A DNA stretch of 64,000 nt, taken from assembly GCF_001027925.1 (NCBI RefSeq), contig NZ_LECT01000043.1:62001-126000 (forward strand). The letters are read 5' to 3'. This document shows, piece after piece, positions 1 to 9,075 of the stretch (positions are counted from its first letter, which is position 1; the number at the start of each line of letters is the position of its first letter). The notes under the pieces are model-generated. The model saw only the letters and a list, made by a program, of their open reading frames with translations. It did not search any database and was not told the origin of the DNA. The translations under genes were made by a program, and so were the position numbers. The DNA is from Rhodopirellula islandica. GTDB taxonomy: Bacteria; Planctomycetota; Planctomycetia; Pirellulales; Pirellulaceae.

Positions 1-344
1 CGCTTGCCGGACCACGAGCCGCCAACCTCGATTTTTTGAGAATTGAACGAGAAATTCGGATCCCCGAGCATCGCCGCCACCAAAATGGCCACACTGGTCT
101 CAGAATGCGACCACATTCGCGACATGAGACCCCAATCAGGCGGCCCCTATTCTCACCAGGCGCGCACACCTCGACGGAGCTAGTCGTGCGGATCGCTTCA
201 CCCGACGCCTGGGCTGATCCGAAACCTGCCCCCACTGTCGCCGAGAGGATCTGCACGCGGGCACTGGATGCAGGGGTCGTGAGACCGATGCAATGCGGGT
301 AAACTCCGCGGTTTGGAACCCACCGGATTCGGAGATTTGGATTG
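1..344. other. Non-coding or unresolved left edge
   Basis: No convincing gene is seen here. An 88-codon open frame at 36-302 on the plus strand is rich in Arg, His and Pro, has no recognisable domain and no ribosome binding site, and is probably chance. A GGAG sequence at 331-334 lies ten bases before the ATG at 345 and is the likely ribosome binding site of the next gene. Confidence 0.4.
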
Positions 345-1451
345 ATGGCGAAAGGATTGTTCACCCAGGGCATGTGCGTGCTATTGCGCCGTCCGCTCGA
401 GTTGGACGAAATCCAATCACGCCTGAAGCAGTTCCAGTTGGCCGGCCGCCAGGAATCGCTGGAGGATGAGGATTCCCCTGAAACGCTGATCTACGAATTC
501 CGGCCGGAAGTGGGCGGCCACTTGCTGGTCACGCCGGCATCGATCCCCTGGCCCGATGACATGGGTGATCCAGATGAATCACCGGAGCGATTCGTCGCTT
601 GGTCACTCGGCCAATTCGGACCACTCGCATTCCCCGGATGCCTCTCGCGAGCTTGCGACCAAACGCGGCACTGGGACGACATGCCGGACATCCAATCCGA
701 GCACACCTGCCATATCCGGTTGTTGATCAGCTACGTGCTGGGCACCGAAGAAGACGAAGAGGAGGACGATGATGATCTGCCTCTCGTTCCCGATGACTAC
801 GAAGCCATCGACGAATTGCATTTCTTGACCAAAGCCGTTGCCGCGCTGCTCGAGTCGCCCGACGCGATTTGCTACTTCAATCCCGGCGGCGAAGTCCTGT
901 GTGACGAAAACGTTCTTCGCCAAGGACTCAACCACGCTTGGAACCTGGAACTGCCACCGCTGGACATGTGGACGAATGTCCGGGTGTACGTTGATGACAA
1001 TCGATTTGCGATCATGGACACCGTCGGCAACGGCCAGTTCGATCTGCCGGACATGGAAGCCGTGTTCCCGCTGTCGGAATACGTTGCCGAAGATGTCGAG
1101 CGATTTCTCCGCCACGCCTCGCTGTATTTGTTAGCGGGCGACGAAGAAGTGACGACGGGTGACACGGCCGACGGCCCTGGAGGCCAGACTTGGTTGGCGA
1201 TGGAATGTGACCAATCGCTCTCCGATCCGCCTCGCCCCACGATTCGCTGGATCCCAGAAGACGGTCGCGAGATCCCCGAACACCTGCTGGACCCCGGGAC
1301 GATCGACGAAGACTTTTCGGCGTTCGATGATGACGTCGACGAAGCCTTCTTGGACGATCATGATTTTGGTTCCGGCGGGTTCGATCCCAGTGGCACGGAG
1401 TACCTGGATTCCGAGCCGTTCGACCCTGACAAACCAGACGACGACGATTGA
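345..1451 (+). CDS. Acidic hypothetical protein, possibly DUF4261-like
   Basis: The protein has 368 residues and is cytoplasmic by appearance, with no signal peptide or membrane segment. I chose the ATG at 345 because GGAG lies ten bases upstream; a TTG just before it is in frame. The middle has a run of Glu and Asp (EEDEEEDDDD, about residues 134-143), followed by a segment around FLTKAVAALLESPDAICYF that resembles my memory of DUF4261 proteins. That match is tentative. The last 60 or so residues are strongly acidic (Asp, Glu, Phe, Gly) and end in DDDD, which suggests a disordered tail. It stands alone, 128 bases before zwf on the same strand. The function is unknown. Confidence 0.75.
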   Translation: MAKGLFTQGMCVLLRRPLELDEIQSRLKQFQLAGRQESLEDEDSPETLIYEFRPEVGGHLLVTPASIPWPDDMGDPDESPERFVAWSLGQFGPLAFPGCLSRACDQTRHWDDMPDIQSEHTCHIRLLISYVLGTEEDEEEDDDDLPLVPDDYEAIDELHFLTKAVAALLESPDAICYFNPGGEVLCDENVLRQGLNHAWNLELPPLDMWTNVRVYVDDNRFAIMDTVGNGQFDLPDMEAVFPLSEYVAEDVERFLRHASLYLLAGDEEVTTGDTADGPGGQTWLAMECDQSLSDPPRPTIRWIPEDGREIPEHLLDPGTIDEDFSAFDDDVDEAFLDDHDFGSGGFDPSGTEYLDSEPFDPDKPDDDD

Positions 1452-1579
1452 CCCCTTGGAATGCGCTGGACACCTCCTCAGCAAAACTCCCTGCGGCAAA
1501 CGTCGGTTCCGGCAAACCAACGCTCATCTCGATTCTATTTCCGTTTGACCGCGATCCTTTTTGACCCGCAGCGCAGACC

Positions 1580-3034
1580 ATGTCCAATACAATTGTCATC
1601 TTCGGTGCCAGTGGCGACCTGACCAGCCGCAAACTGATCCCCGCGCTCTTCCGGCTCTTCTCTCGCGGACGGTTACCGGAATCGACTCGCATCGTGGGCG
1701 TCTCGCGAAGCCCCTACGAACATTCCCAGTGGCGTGAGTCGCTTCGCGAAACGACGGAGAAGTACGTCGGCAAATCATTCCGCGCTGAAGCATGGGACTC
1801 CTTCGCGCCCAACATCTACTATCAGCCTGGCGACATCAAAGACGCGGACTCGTTCCAATCCCTCGCGAAGTTCTTGGATGAAATCGAAGAAGGCAAACCG
1901 ACCGGTCGTGTTTATTACCTGTCGACGATGCCGCAGTTGTACGAAGAAGCCATCCAACAACTCGGTGACGCAGGATTGGCACGCGACGAGAACGGCGCTC
2001 GACGCGTGATCATCGAAAAACCATTCGGCACCGATCTGAAAACGGCTCAAAACCTCAACGAATCGATCCACCACGTTTTTCGCGAAGACCAGATCTATCG
2101 GATCGATCACTACCTGGGCAAGGAAACGGTTCAGAACATCTTTGCACTGCGGTTCGCCAACAGCATCTTTGAACCACTCTGGAATCGGAATTACATCGAT
2201 CACGTTCAGATCACCGTGGCCGAAGAAGTCGTCATTGGCCGCCGGGCAGGGTATTACGACAACAGCGGCATCCTCCGCGACATGTTCCAAAACCATATCC
2301 TGCAACTGATGATGATCACGGCGATGGAACCGCCGGCAAAATTCGACGCGACCTTGGTTCGAGACGAAAAGGTCAAGGTGCTTCATAGCGTCCGCAAAAT
2401 GACCGGCGGCGATTTCGCGGCCCAAACCGTTCGCGGCCAATACGATGGCTACTTGCAAGAAGAAGGCGTGCCACCGGACAGCCAGACTGAGACGTTCGCC
2501 GCTTTGAAACTCTATTGCGACAACTGGCGGTGGCAGGGTGTGCCGTTCTTCTTGCGCAGCGGCAAAGGCATGTCATGCCGCACCACCCAGATCGTCATCC
2601 AGTTCAAAAACGTTCCTCACCAATTGTTCGGCGGATCCAAACGCCACAACAAACTGGGCAACCGCTTGGTCATCCAAGTCCAACCGGCCGAAGGCATTCA
2701 ATTGCACTTTGAAACCAAGGTCGCTGATGCAGGAATGAAAACTCGCACCAATCACTTGGAGTTCAATTTCCAAGATTCGATCGGTGGCGACGAGATGCCC
2801 GATGCGTACCAGCGACTGCTACTCGACGCGGTCCAGGGTGACGCCAGCCTGTTTGCCCGTGGTGACGAAGTGGAACTCGCCTGGAGCATCATCGACCCGA
2901 TTATCGAAGCCTGGCGAAGCCCGGCCTCCCCGCCGCTGCACAGCTACCCAACCGGACTGTGGGGCCCCGAAGAATGCTCGCAGTGGATGTTCGACCAGAA
3001 ACGCGAATGGTTCGACGTCTGCCCCGTCATCTGA
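1580..3034 (+). CDS. zwf: Glucose-6-phosphate 1-dehydrogenase
   Basis: This enzyme oxidises glucose 6-phosphate to 6-phosphogluconolactone with NAD(P)+, the first step of the oxidative pentose phosphate pathway. The 484-residue length is typical. The Rossmann nucleotide-binding motif GASGDLT is at residues 9-15. The family signature RIDHYLGKE is at about 174-182 and contains the substrate-binding His and Lys. The C-terminal part also looks typical, including the EAWRSP segment near the end. The start is ATG. No pgl or gnd gene is adjacent, so it appears to be a single-gene unit. It converges with the exporter gene at 3314. The assignment is secure at family level. Confidence 0.97.
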   Translation: MSNTIVIFGASGDLTSRKLIPALFRLFSRGRLPESTRIVGVSRSPYEHSQWRESLRETTEKYVGKSFRAEAWDSFAPNIYYQPGDIKDADSFQSLAKFLDEIEEGKPTGRVYYLSTMPQLYEEAIQQLGDAGLARDENGARRVIIEKPFGTDLKTAQNLNESIHHVFREDQIYRIDHYLGKETVQNIFALRFANSIFEPLWNRNYIDHVQITVAEEVVIGRRAGYYDNSGILRDMFQNHILQLMMITAMEPPAKFDATLVRDEKVKVLHSVRKMTGGDFAAQTVRGQYDGYLQEEGVPPDSQTETFAALKLYCDNWRWQGVPFFLRSGKGMSCRTTQIVIQFKNVPHQLFGGSKRHNKLGNRLVIQVQPAEGIQLHFETKVADAGMKTRTNHLEFNFQDSIGGDEMPDAYQRLLLDAVQGDASLFARGDEVELAWSIIDPIIEAWRSPASPPLHSYPTGLWGPEECSQWMFDQKREWFDVCPVI

Positions 3035-3057
3035 TCTGGCACCCGGGATTGAATTGC

Positions 3058-3093
3058 ATCGGAACTCGGATCGGAACTCGGATCGGAATGCGC
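3058..3093. repeat. Short tandem repeat, 12-bp unit
   Basis: Two exact copies of ATCGGAACTCGG (3058-3069 and 3070-3081) are followed by a third, diverged copy. The repeat sits in the gap between the convergent zwf and EamA-type genes. I see no hairpin followed by a T run here. Confidence 0.6.
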
Positions 3094-3313
3094 CAACTCG
3101 AAACCATTCCCTCCGCTTGAGCGATGGACCTCCAATGAGTCGAGCGACCAACTGCATCGTGGGCTCAAGAACAGCTTGCGAAGATCTGACTCGTTGAATT
3201 GGCAAACCCAACTGCCCAGAGAAAGCAAAGGCCCAACAACCAACCACTTCGTAGAAAAGTGACAGTCAGCTCACAAGGAAGTGGTCCATCAGATGAACAA
3301 GTCGACCTGCCTC

Positions 3314-3760
3314 TCAATCAGCGACCGCGACCAAAATGGCGCCAGCCGAAATGAGTAGCACACCGAGCGTTGCCAACATCGACAACCGCTCATTCAAAAA
3401 CAGAAACGCGATGATCGCCACCAACACCACGCTCATCTTGTCGATGCTCGCCACCTGCCCGGCCTTGCCAAGATCAAGTGCCCGAAAGTAGCAAATCCAG
3501 CTCGCTCCCGTTGCCAGTCCCGACAGGACCAAAAAACCAACCGACCGCCGTGACAACGAGCGAACGATTGAAAATTGTCCGCTCACAAACAACAGACTGG
3601 AGACAAAGACCAAAATCACAATGGTCCGCACAAACGTGGCCACGTCCGGCGGCACGCCTTTCACACCCAATTTGGCAAACACCGCCGTGAGCGCCGCAGC
3701 CAATGCCGACAACACCGCCCAGAACTGCCAACTGGACACCAAACTTTGAAACACATTCAT
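3314..3760 (-). CDS. Small EamA-type membrane transporter
   Basis: This is a predicted inner-membrane protein of 148 residues with about five hydrophobic segments. It matches the half-length EamA/DMT proteins (COG2510 type), which probably work as dimers. The open frame runs further upstream, but I start at the ATG whose codon is 3758-3760 (MNVFQSLVSS), because the upstream part is Arg-rich and not membrane-like. Visible family features are the SWICYFRALDLGKAGQVASI segment in the middle and the final helix LGVLLISAGAILVAV. The substrate is unknown. It converges with zwf and lies upstream of the sulfatase at 3944 on the same strand, 183 bases away. Confidence 0.85.
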   Translation of the reverse strand: MNVFQSLVSSWQFWAVLSALAAALTAVFAKLGVKGVPPDVATFVRTIVILVFVSSLLFVSGQFSIVRSLSRRSVGFLVLSGLATGASWICYFRALDLGKAGQVASIDKMSVVLVAIIAFLFLNERLSMLATLGVLLISAGAILVAVAD

Positions 3761-3943
3761 GCGGGGTCGCCGAAAGAAACTTTGATCATTTCGGCTTAGC
3801 AGAACGGCCCAGGCCCAAACTGTCAAAAGCTCGCCCCCGCACTCGGCGGGCAAAAGCAAATCGACAGTCACTCGGGCCCATACAAACGCCCGACTTCCAA
3901 CAAGACGCCCCATTCATCGCGGGCCGCATCAAACCAACTTCGT

Positions 3944-5383
3944 CTAAATACCAAATCGATGTTCGCCATTCTTGGCCGCTCGATGAGTTTCGACCGTGTC
4001 TTGCTCGCTCCCTGGATCCCCTTGCGATTTCATCCATCGGTCCAGCTCTTCGCTGAGTTCTTGACGGACCCCTGTCAAACTGGAATCTTCGATCAAGTTG
4101 TTCATCTCGTATGGGTCGCTGGCTAGGTCGTAGAGTTCTTGTTCGGGGCGCAACTGGTATCGCTGAATCAGCCGCAACACCTCAGGCTGTTCGAAGCTTT
4201 GGTACACCCACGTCTGCCAGTACTTGTTGTTCAGTTCGCCCTTGCCCTTGATACCCATCAAGTGCTTTTCGATGTACAGATTCTCGTTCTGCAAATTGCG
4301 GATGTAGTGGTACCGACCATCGGTGATCGACCGAATGGGATAGGGAGGCCCCTCCGGCACATTGTTGTGAGTCCCATAAGCATATTCGCGATGGGCATCG
4401 CTCTCACCGCGAAGCACACCGGCGAAGCTGGATCCATCAAACGCCTCCGGACGAGGCTCCGCCCCTGCGATGTCCATCAACGTCGGCAACACATCTGCGT
4501 ACTGAACCAGGGCATCCGTCCTCGTTCCTGCCGCGACGACGCCGGGCCACTTCACGATCAACCCAGTGTGCACGCCCGTGTTGTAGTTCGTCCATTTGTT
4601 GCCGGGGAACTGCGAGCCTTGTTCAGAGGTGAACAACACCATTGTCTCATCCGTTTTTCCAACCGCATCCAGCTCACTCATGATTTGCCCGAACTGGCCA
4701 TCCATGTAAGTGATCTCCGCCAAGTAGCGACCGAACGCGGACCGGGTCTCCGGCGTGTCGCCAATGTTGGGCGGCAACTTCAGCTTTCCAGGCGGATACG
4801 CACTGGCGTCACCCATCACCCAAGGCACATGCGGTTCAACCAAGGCAACGACCAAGCAAAACGGCTGAGCGTCATCGCGATCCATGAACTCACGAATGGA
4901 GTCAAGCTGCATCGGTCGCGTTGGATTGCGAACGCAGTTCTTGTCGCAACCATCCACCACCTCAAACGGAAACGCCGATCGAGGTGAGACATGAACCTTG
5001 CCAGCCAACCCCACGCGATACCCGTGCCGCGAAAGATGTTGCGGCATGCTCTCGATGTCACCGCGACTAGCGGAGTGGTTCCAATTGCAACCGTTCCGCA
5101 TCGGATACAACCCCGAGTACAGCTCCGCACGACAGGGCTGGCAAATCGCCTCAGCCAGGAACGCTCGATCAAACGTCAGACCCTGGTTGGCGAGCTCTTC
5201 CAAGTGAGGCGTTTTCGCATTCTCGCCCCCGTACATTGGCAAGTCGTTGTACGTGCAATCGTCCGCCATGACGATCAGAACATTCGGACGTGGTGTATCG
5301 GCGGATGCCTCCATTCCAATCGGGAACAGCTGAAACGCGAACAGCAAACAGGCGATGGCAATGGTTCTAAGAGCGAAATGCAT
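3944..5383 (-). CDS. Secreted sulfatase (CQPCR active site)
   Basis: This is a family S1 arylsulfatase-type enzyme that hydrolyses sulfate esters, probably on polysaccharide. It has 479 residues from the ATG at 5381-5383. A clear signal peptide follows (MHFALRTIAIACLLFAFQLF), so it should act outside the cytoplasm. The metal-binding start NVLIVMADD is at residues 34-42. The formylglycine motif is C81-Q-P-C-R, so Cys81 would be converted by a formylglycine-generating enzyme, not seen in this window. The fourth motif position is Cys where Ser or Ala is usual. The next gene on this strand is the EamA-type exporter. The substrate cannot be told from sequence alone. Confidence 0.93.
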   Translation of the reverse strand: MHFALRTIAIACLLFAFQLFPIGMEASADTPRPNVLIVMADDCTYNDLPMYGGENAKTPHLEELANQGLTFDRAFLAEAICQPCRAELYSGLYPMRNGCNWNHSASRGDIESMPQHLSRHGYRVGLAGKVHVSPRSAFPFEVVDGCDKNCVRNPTRPMQLDSIREFMDRDDAQPFCLVVALVEPHVPWVMGDASAYPPGKLKLPPNIGDTPETRSAFGRYLAEITYMDGQFGQIMSELDAVGKTDETMVLFTSEQGSQFPGNKWTNYNTGVHTGLIVKWPGVVAAGTRTDALVQYADVLPTLMDIAGAEPRPEAFDGSSFAGVLRGESDAHREYAYGTHNNVPEGPPYPIRSITDGRYHYIRNLQNENLYIEKHLMGIKGKGELNNKYWQTWVYQSFEQPEVLRLIQRYQLRPEQELYDLASDPYEMNNLIEDSSLTGVRQELSEELDRWMKSQGDPGSEQDTVETHRAAKNGEHRFGI

Positions 5384-5527
5384 GGAAACCAGGCGTCGAG
5401 GGGATGATTGCGGTGAGGATGCCAGCAAAACCATTTTTGCAGCAGCGCAAATATCTTAACCTCAACAGCCGGTGTCAACCAAATTCACTTGCAATCGCCA
5501 GGCCCGTCAGAACGCCCCGGCTTCAGG

Positions 5528-6913
5528 TCACGCTGCGTCGGCGGCTTCGGAAGCCGCGTTCAATTTGTTGTAGAGCGTCTTCAGTGACACGCCCAGCTCT
5601 TCCGCGACTGCCTTTTTGTTGCCGCTATGACGAGTCATCGAACGCTCAATCGCCAGCTGCTCAATCTCGCGCATCGTCATCGGAGCAGAATCAGCCAGGT
5701 CGGCACGAAGCTGACGTCGGGCAAAGTGTTGCGGCAAATGCTCCACGTCGATCGGCAAGGCGTCGCACAGCACCGAAGCGTGCTCAATCACGTTGGCCAG
5801 CTCTCGAACATTGCCCGGCCATTGATGAGCCTGCAATTCAGCCATCGCAGCCTCGGTGAACAGCTGACCGTCGCCGCCATCGGCACGGTGCCGCCGCAGC
5901 AAGTGCTCAGCCAACGCCGGCAAATCGTCAATGCGATCACGGAGCGCCGGCAACTGCAACTCAAACGTGTTGATGCGGAACATCAAATCCTCGCGGAAAG
6001 AGCCCTCACCGACCATCTTTTCGAGATCACGGTGCGTCGCGCAGACCACTCGGACATCCACCTTGATGCTCTGATTGTCACCGAGCCGGCGGATGTCTCC
6101 CGTTTCCAACACGCGAAGCAACTTGGCTTGGACCGCCAAAGGCAACTCGCCAACTTCATCCAAGAACAGGGTGCCGCCACTGGCGACTTCGAACAACCCC
6201 ATCCGTCCTGAGTCCGCTCCCGTGAAGGCACCTTTGACGTGCCCAAACAGTTCGCTTTCAATCAAAGTTTCTGGCAGCGCACCGCAGTTGATCGCAACGA
6301 ATGGTTGTTCACTTCGAAGGCTTTCGTCTGCGATCGCGCGAGCGACCAATTCTTTGCCGCATCCGGTCTCGCCACGAATCAAAACGGTCGATTCAGTGGG
6401 GGCGACCTTCGCAATCAGCTTGCGGACGGCATTCATCGACTGATTTTCACCAATCAAATTGGAATCACCTTCGGCACGCTGCAGCCGATGACGCAGCGCG
6501 GCCACCAATCGATTCCACTCACGGCGTTCGCTGACGCGGCCCATCAAAGCAGAGATATCCGCCAATCGACAGGGCTTCATCAAATAGTCAAACGTGCCGT
6601 GGCGAAGTGCTTCGATCGCGGTCTCCTGGCTGGGTTTGCCCGTCATCACAACCGCTTCGATTTCAGGTCGAATTTCGCGAGCGCGAGCAATCACATCGAT
6701 CCCGCTCATCCCCGGCATATCGAGGTCGACCAGCAAGCAATCGATCGGTTCTTTGGACAACACTTCAACGGCGGTTTCGCCGTCCGGGCACACCGTCACG
6801 CGATATCCCATCCGCGGCAATTCCGTGCCCATCAACTTTTGCAATTGAGGCTCGTCGTCCGCGAAAAGAATGTGCATGCCGTCGGGCTTAGGCTGCTTGG
6901 GTTTGCTGGGCAT
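5528..6913 (-). CDS. NtrC-family sigma-54 response regulator
   Basis: This is a two-component response regulator of 461 residues that activates sigma-54 promoters. In order: a receiver domain (about 14-130) with phospho-acceptor Asp63 in DLDMPGMSG; an AAA+ domain with Walker A GETGCGKE, the sigma-54 contact loop GAFTGA, and Walker B GGTLFLDEVG; and a C-terminal Fis-type helix-turn-helix (NKKAVAEELGVSLKTLYNKL). I start at the ATG at 6911-6913, which overlaps the 3' end of the upstream kinase by 26 bases. An internal ATG at 6875-6877 (MHILFADDEP) is a real alternative. The overlap indicates translational coupling with its cognate kinase. The target genes are unknown. Confidence 0.95.
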   Translation of the reverse strand: MPSKPKQPKPDGMHILFADDEPQLQKLMGTELPRMGYRVTVCPDGETAVEVLSKEPIDCLLVDLDMPGMSGIDVIARAREIRPEIEAVVMTGKPSQETAIEALRHGTFDYLMKPCRLADISALMGRVSERREWNRLVAALRHRLQRAEGDSNLIGENQSMNAVRKLIAKVAPTESTVLIRGETGCGKELVARAIADESLRSEQPFVAINCGALPETLIESELFGHVKGAFTGADSGRMGLFEVASGGTLFLDEVGELPLAVQAKLLRVLETGDIRRLGDNQSIKVDVRVVCATHRDLEKMVGEGSFREDLMFRINTFELQLPALRDRIDDLPALAEHLLRRHRADGGDGQLFTEAAMAELQAHQWPGNVRELANVIEHASVLCDALPIDVEHLPQHFARRQLRADLADSAPMTMREIEQLAIERSMTRHSGNKKAVAEELGVSLKTLYNKLNAASEAADAA

Positions 6914-8918
6914 CTTGGAATTTCCAACTTTCGTACGCGGGGGAGGTGACTTCTTCGGTGATCGCGGCAACAGGCAATCGCAATTCAAATTCGCTGCCAT
7001 GGTTCTCGCCTTCGCTGCGAGCGACCAATTGACCGCCGTGCTGACAAACGATGCGGTGCGAAATGCTGAGACCCAATCCGGTGCCGGTGCCATCACGACG
7101 GCGGGTGAAGAACGGCTCAAACAAGTGAGCCTGGACTTCGGCGGACATCCCGCACCCAGTGTCCTTGACTCGAACGTTCGACATTTTCAGACCTTGGCTG
7201 ATGAAGATGTCGACGCTGCCGTCGCAATCAACACTTTCCAAGGCGTTCGTCACCAAGTTCAAAATGACTTGGCGAATCTCCTGATCGTTGGCGTACACCG
7301 TGGCCGAGTCGTCGCCGAACAATCGGACGGATTGGCATTTGTACTTGCCCAACGTCCCGACCATTTCGATCACGTCGTTGACCAAGGGAACGATGTCAAA
7401 TTCGGTTTTCTCGACTTGTCCCATCCGACTGAACAACAGCATCTTTTCGATGATCGACTTGCACCGGAACGCTTCGCCTTCGATGCGTTGCAAGTTCTCA
7501 CGCCAGTTTTCGGTCATCTCGCCATCAAGCAAACGCTCATCGTCGGGCAGCATCATCAAGTCATTCATGCGTGACTCAATCGCCTCGGCACTCCAAGCGA
7601 TCGCCGCCATCGGGTTGTTGATTTCATGCGCAAAACCGGCGGCCAAGAAACCGACCCCAGCAAGTTGCTCGTTGCGAATCACCTCTTGTGAGCGAACCTT
7701 GACCTCTTGGTCCAGTTCATCGCACATCTTTTCGATGTGGGCCAAGCTATTTTGAAAGCGATCCGTCATCTCATTCAATATCACGGCAAGTTCCCCCAGC
7801 TCGTCCCCGGTGCCCAGGTCGATTCGATGCTCGAACTGGCCGCGAGCGACCAGGCGCGCCCCAATGACCAAGTTATTGAACGGTGCCAGCACACTGGTCT
7901 GAAAGATCCAAACCATCACCCCGGCAATCACCATCGCGGCAGCGAAGGCAATCCAAGCGACGCCAATGCCGAGTCGATAGCGGCTCTTCACGTGGTCGCT
8001 GAACGCCGCCATTTGGCTGTGAATCAAAACCAAGTGAGCGCGAGTTTCGCCAACCAAGCTTTCCAGTCGTTCATCGAGCTTGTTGCGGCTGGTTTGCCGG
8101 TCGATGACCAGGTAATCCAAATTGTGCTGGTTGTCTCGAATCTCATTGAGAATTTCGCGAACGGTGCCCAACGACGCGTGCTGCGTTTCCGGATTGATCA
8201 ACGTGGCACCGGCTTCCACATCCTGCGGTTGCTCGACCTTCACCTTCACCATCGTCGCGTAGGTTTCGAGGGCGCGATCGAGTTCGCTGATCGTTTCCCG
8301 GAATGTCTCGTTCTCCAACTGCAGATCGGAGTGCGGCATTCCAAATGCATTGATCATCGTCGCCTGGGCTCGCATCTGGCACAGCCGCGTGTTGCTGTCC
8401 CGAGCCTTCGCCGCGGCTTGGGCCATTTGTGTTGCCATCGGCAACTCTTTCGCTCGCGAACTGATCGCGTCGGCCAAGTTTCGATATTGATACAGCCCCA
8501 GAATCCCCACACCGCCCAGCGTGATCACCAAAGCGACCAAAACCAGTGTTCCAGTGAGCAGCTTGCCTTGAATCGATGTCAGCTTGGGGAACTTCCCTCG
8601 CGGTGCCAAACGCCAGACTCCGGAGTCAGTGCGGAAGCGACGCTTTCGGCTGGACCACTTTGCCGCAGCTTTTTCGGCGGAGTATTCCTGCCCGTCGCTG
8701 CGATTCTGCTGGGAGGGAGCCTCCCCGGCCGTGAACAGGGATTCGCCAGACGGGGAATTGTTGGAATCACTCGACGCCGACTCGTGGAGCGGCATCGGAA
8801 TGGTCGCCCCGTCAGCAGAGCGTTCATCCGTTTCGGAGCCAAAGAGAGGCGCCGGCGGTTGCGTTGCAGCAAGACTGCCCGCCTCATGAGGTCTGTTTTT
8901 TCGCATCCGAATCGGCAT
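6888..8918 (-). CDS. Sensor histidine kinase with HAMP domain
   Basis: This membrane sensor kinase of 676 residues is the partner of the overlapping NtrC-type regulator. The first 110 or so residues are hydrophilic and Ser/Glu/Arg-rich, an unusually long cytoplasmic leader. A transmembrane helix (LLTGTLVLVALVITLGGVGI), a helical extracytoplasmic sensor region of about 170 residues and a second helix (IAFAAAMVIAGVMVWIF) follow. Then come a HAMP domain, the H-box AGFAHEINNPMAA with phospho-accepting His431, and the ATPase domain with N-box LNLVTNALES and glycine boxes DTGCGMS and GTGLGLSIS. The gene is divergent from lpxB across 157 bases. The input signal is unknown. Confidence 0.95.
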   Translation of the reverse strand: MPIRMRKNRPHEAGSLAATQPPAPLFGSETDERSADGATIPMPLHESASSDSNNSPSGESLFTAGEAPSQQNRSDGQEYSAEKAAAKWSSRKRRFRTDSGVWRLAPRGKFPKLTSIQGKLLTGTLVLVALVITLGGVGILGLYQYRNLADAISSRAKELPMATQMAQAAAKARDSNTRLCQMRAQATMINAFGMPHSDLQLENETFRETISELDRALETYATMVKVKVEQPQDVEAGATLINPETQHASLGTVREILNEIRDNQHNLDYLVIDRQTSRNKLDERLESLVGETRAHLVLIHSQMAAFSDHVKSRYRLGIGVAWIAFAAAMVIAGVMVWIFQTSVLAPFNNLVIGARLVARGQFEHRIDLGTGDELGELAVILNEMTDRFQNSLAHIEKMCDELDQEVKVRSQEVIRNEQLAGVGFLAAGFAHEINNPMAAIAWSAEAIESRMNDLMMLPDDERLLDGEMTENWRENLQRIEGEAFRCKSIIEKMLLFSRMGQVEKTEFDIVPLVNDVIEMVGTLGKYKCQSVRLFGDDSATVYANDQEIRQVILNLVTNALESVDCDGSVDIFISQGLKMSNVRVKDTGCGMSAEVQAHLFEPFFTRRRDGTGTGLGLSISHRIVCQHGGQLVARSEGENHGSEFELRLPVAAITEEVTSPAYESWKFQDAQQTQAA

Positions 8919-9075
8919 CCTTGACCACTACGGTGTGAAACATCCTGTTCAACATTTCGAAGCGTATCGCCGGCGTCGCGGAGTGGCAAGAGCGGATCGA
9001 ACTTGCGTTACAGAAGGGCGATTTTCTATACCCCCATCCTGAACTTTGCTCCACGATCGCCGGGGACCGTCACAC

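Noticed and set aside
36-302. 88-codon open frame at the left edge
   Set aside because: No ribosome binding site, no domain, Arg/Pro/His-rich composition.
7707-8924. 405-codon open frame on the plus strand over the histidine kinase
   Set aside because: Antisense shadow of a gene with full kinase motifs.
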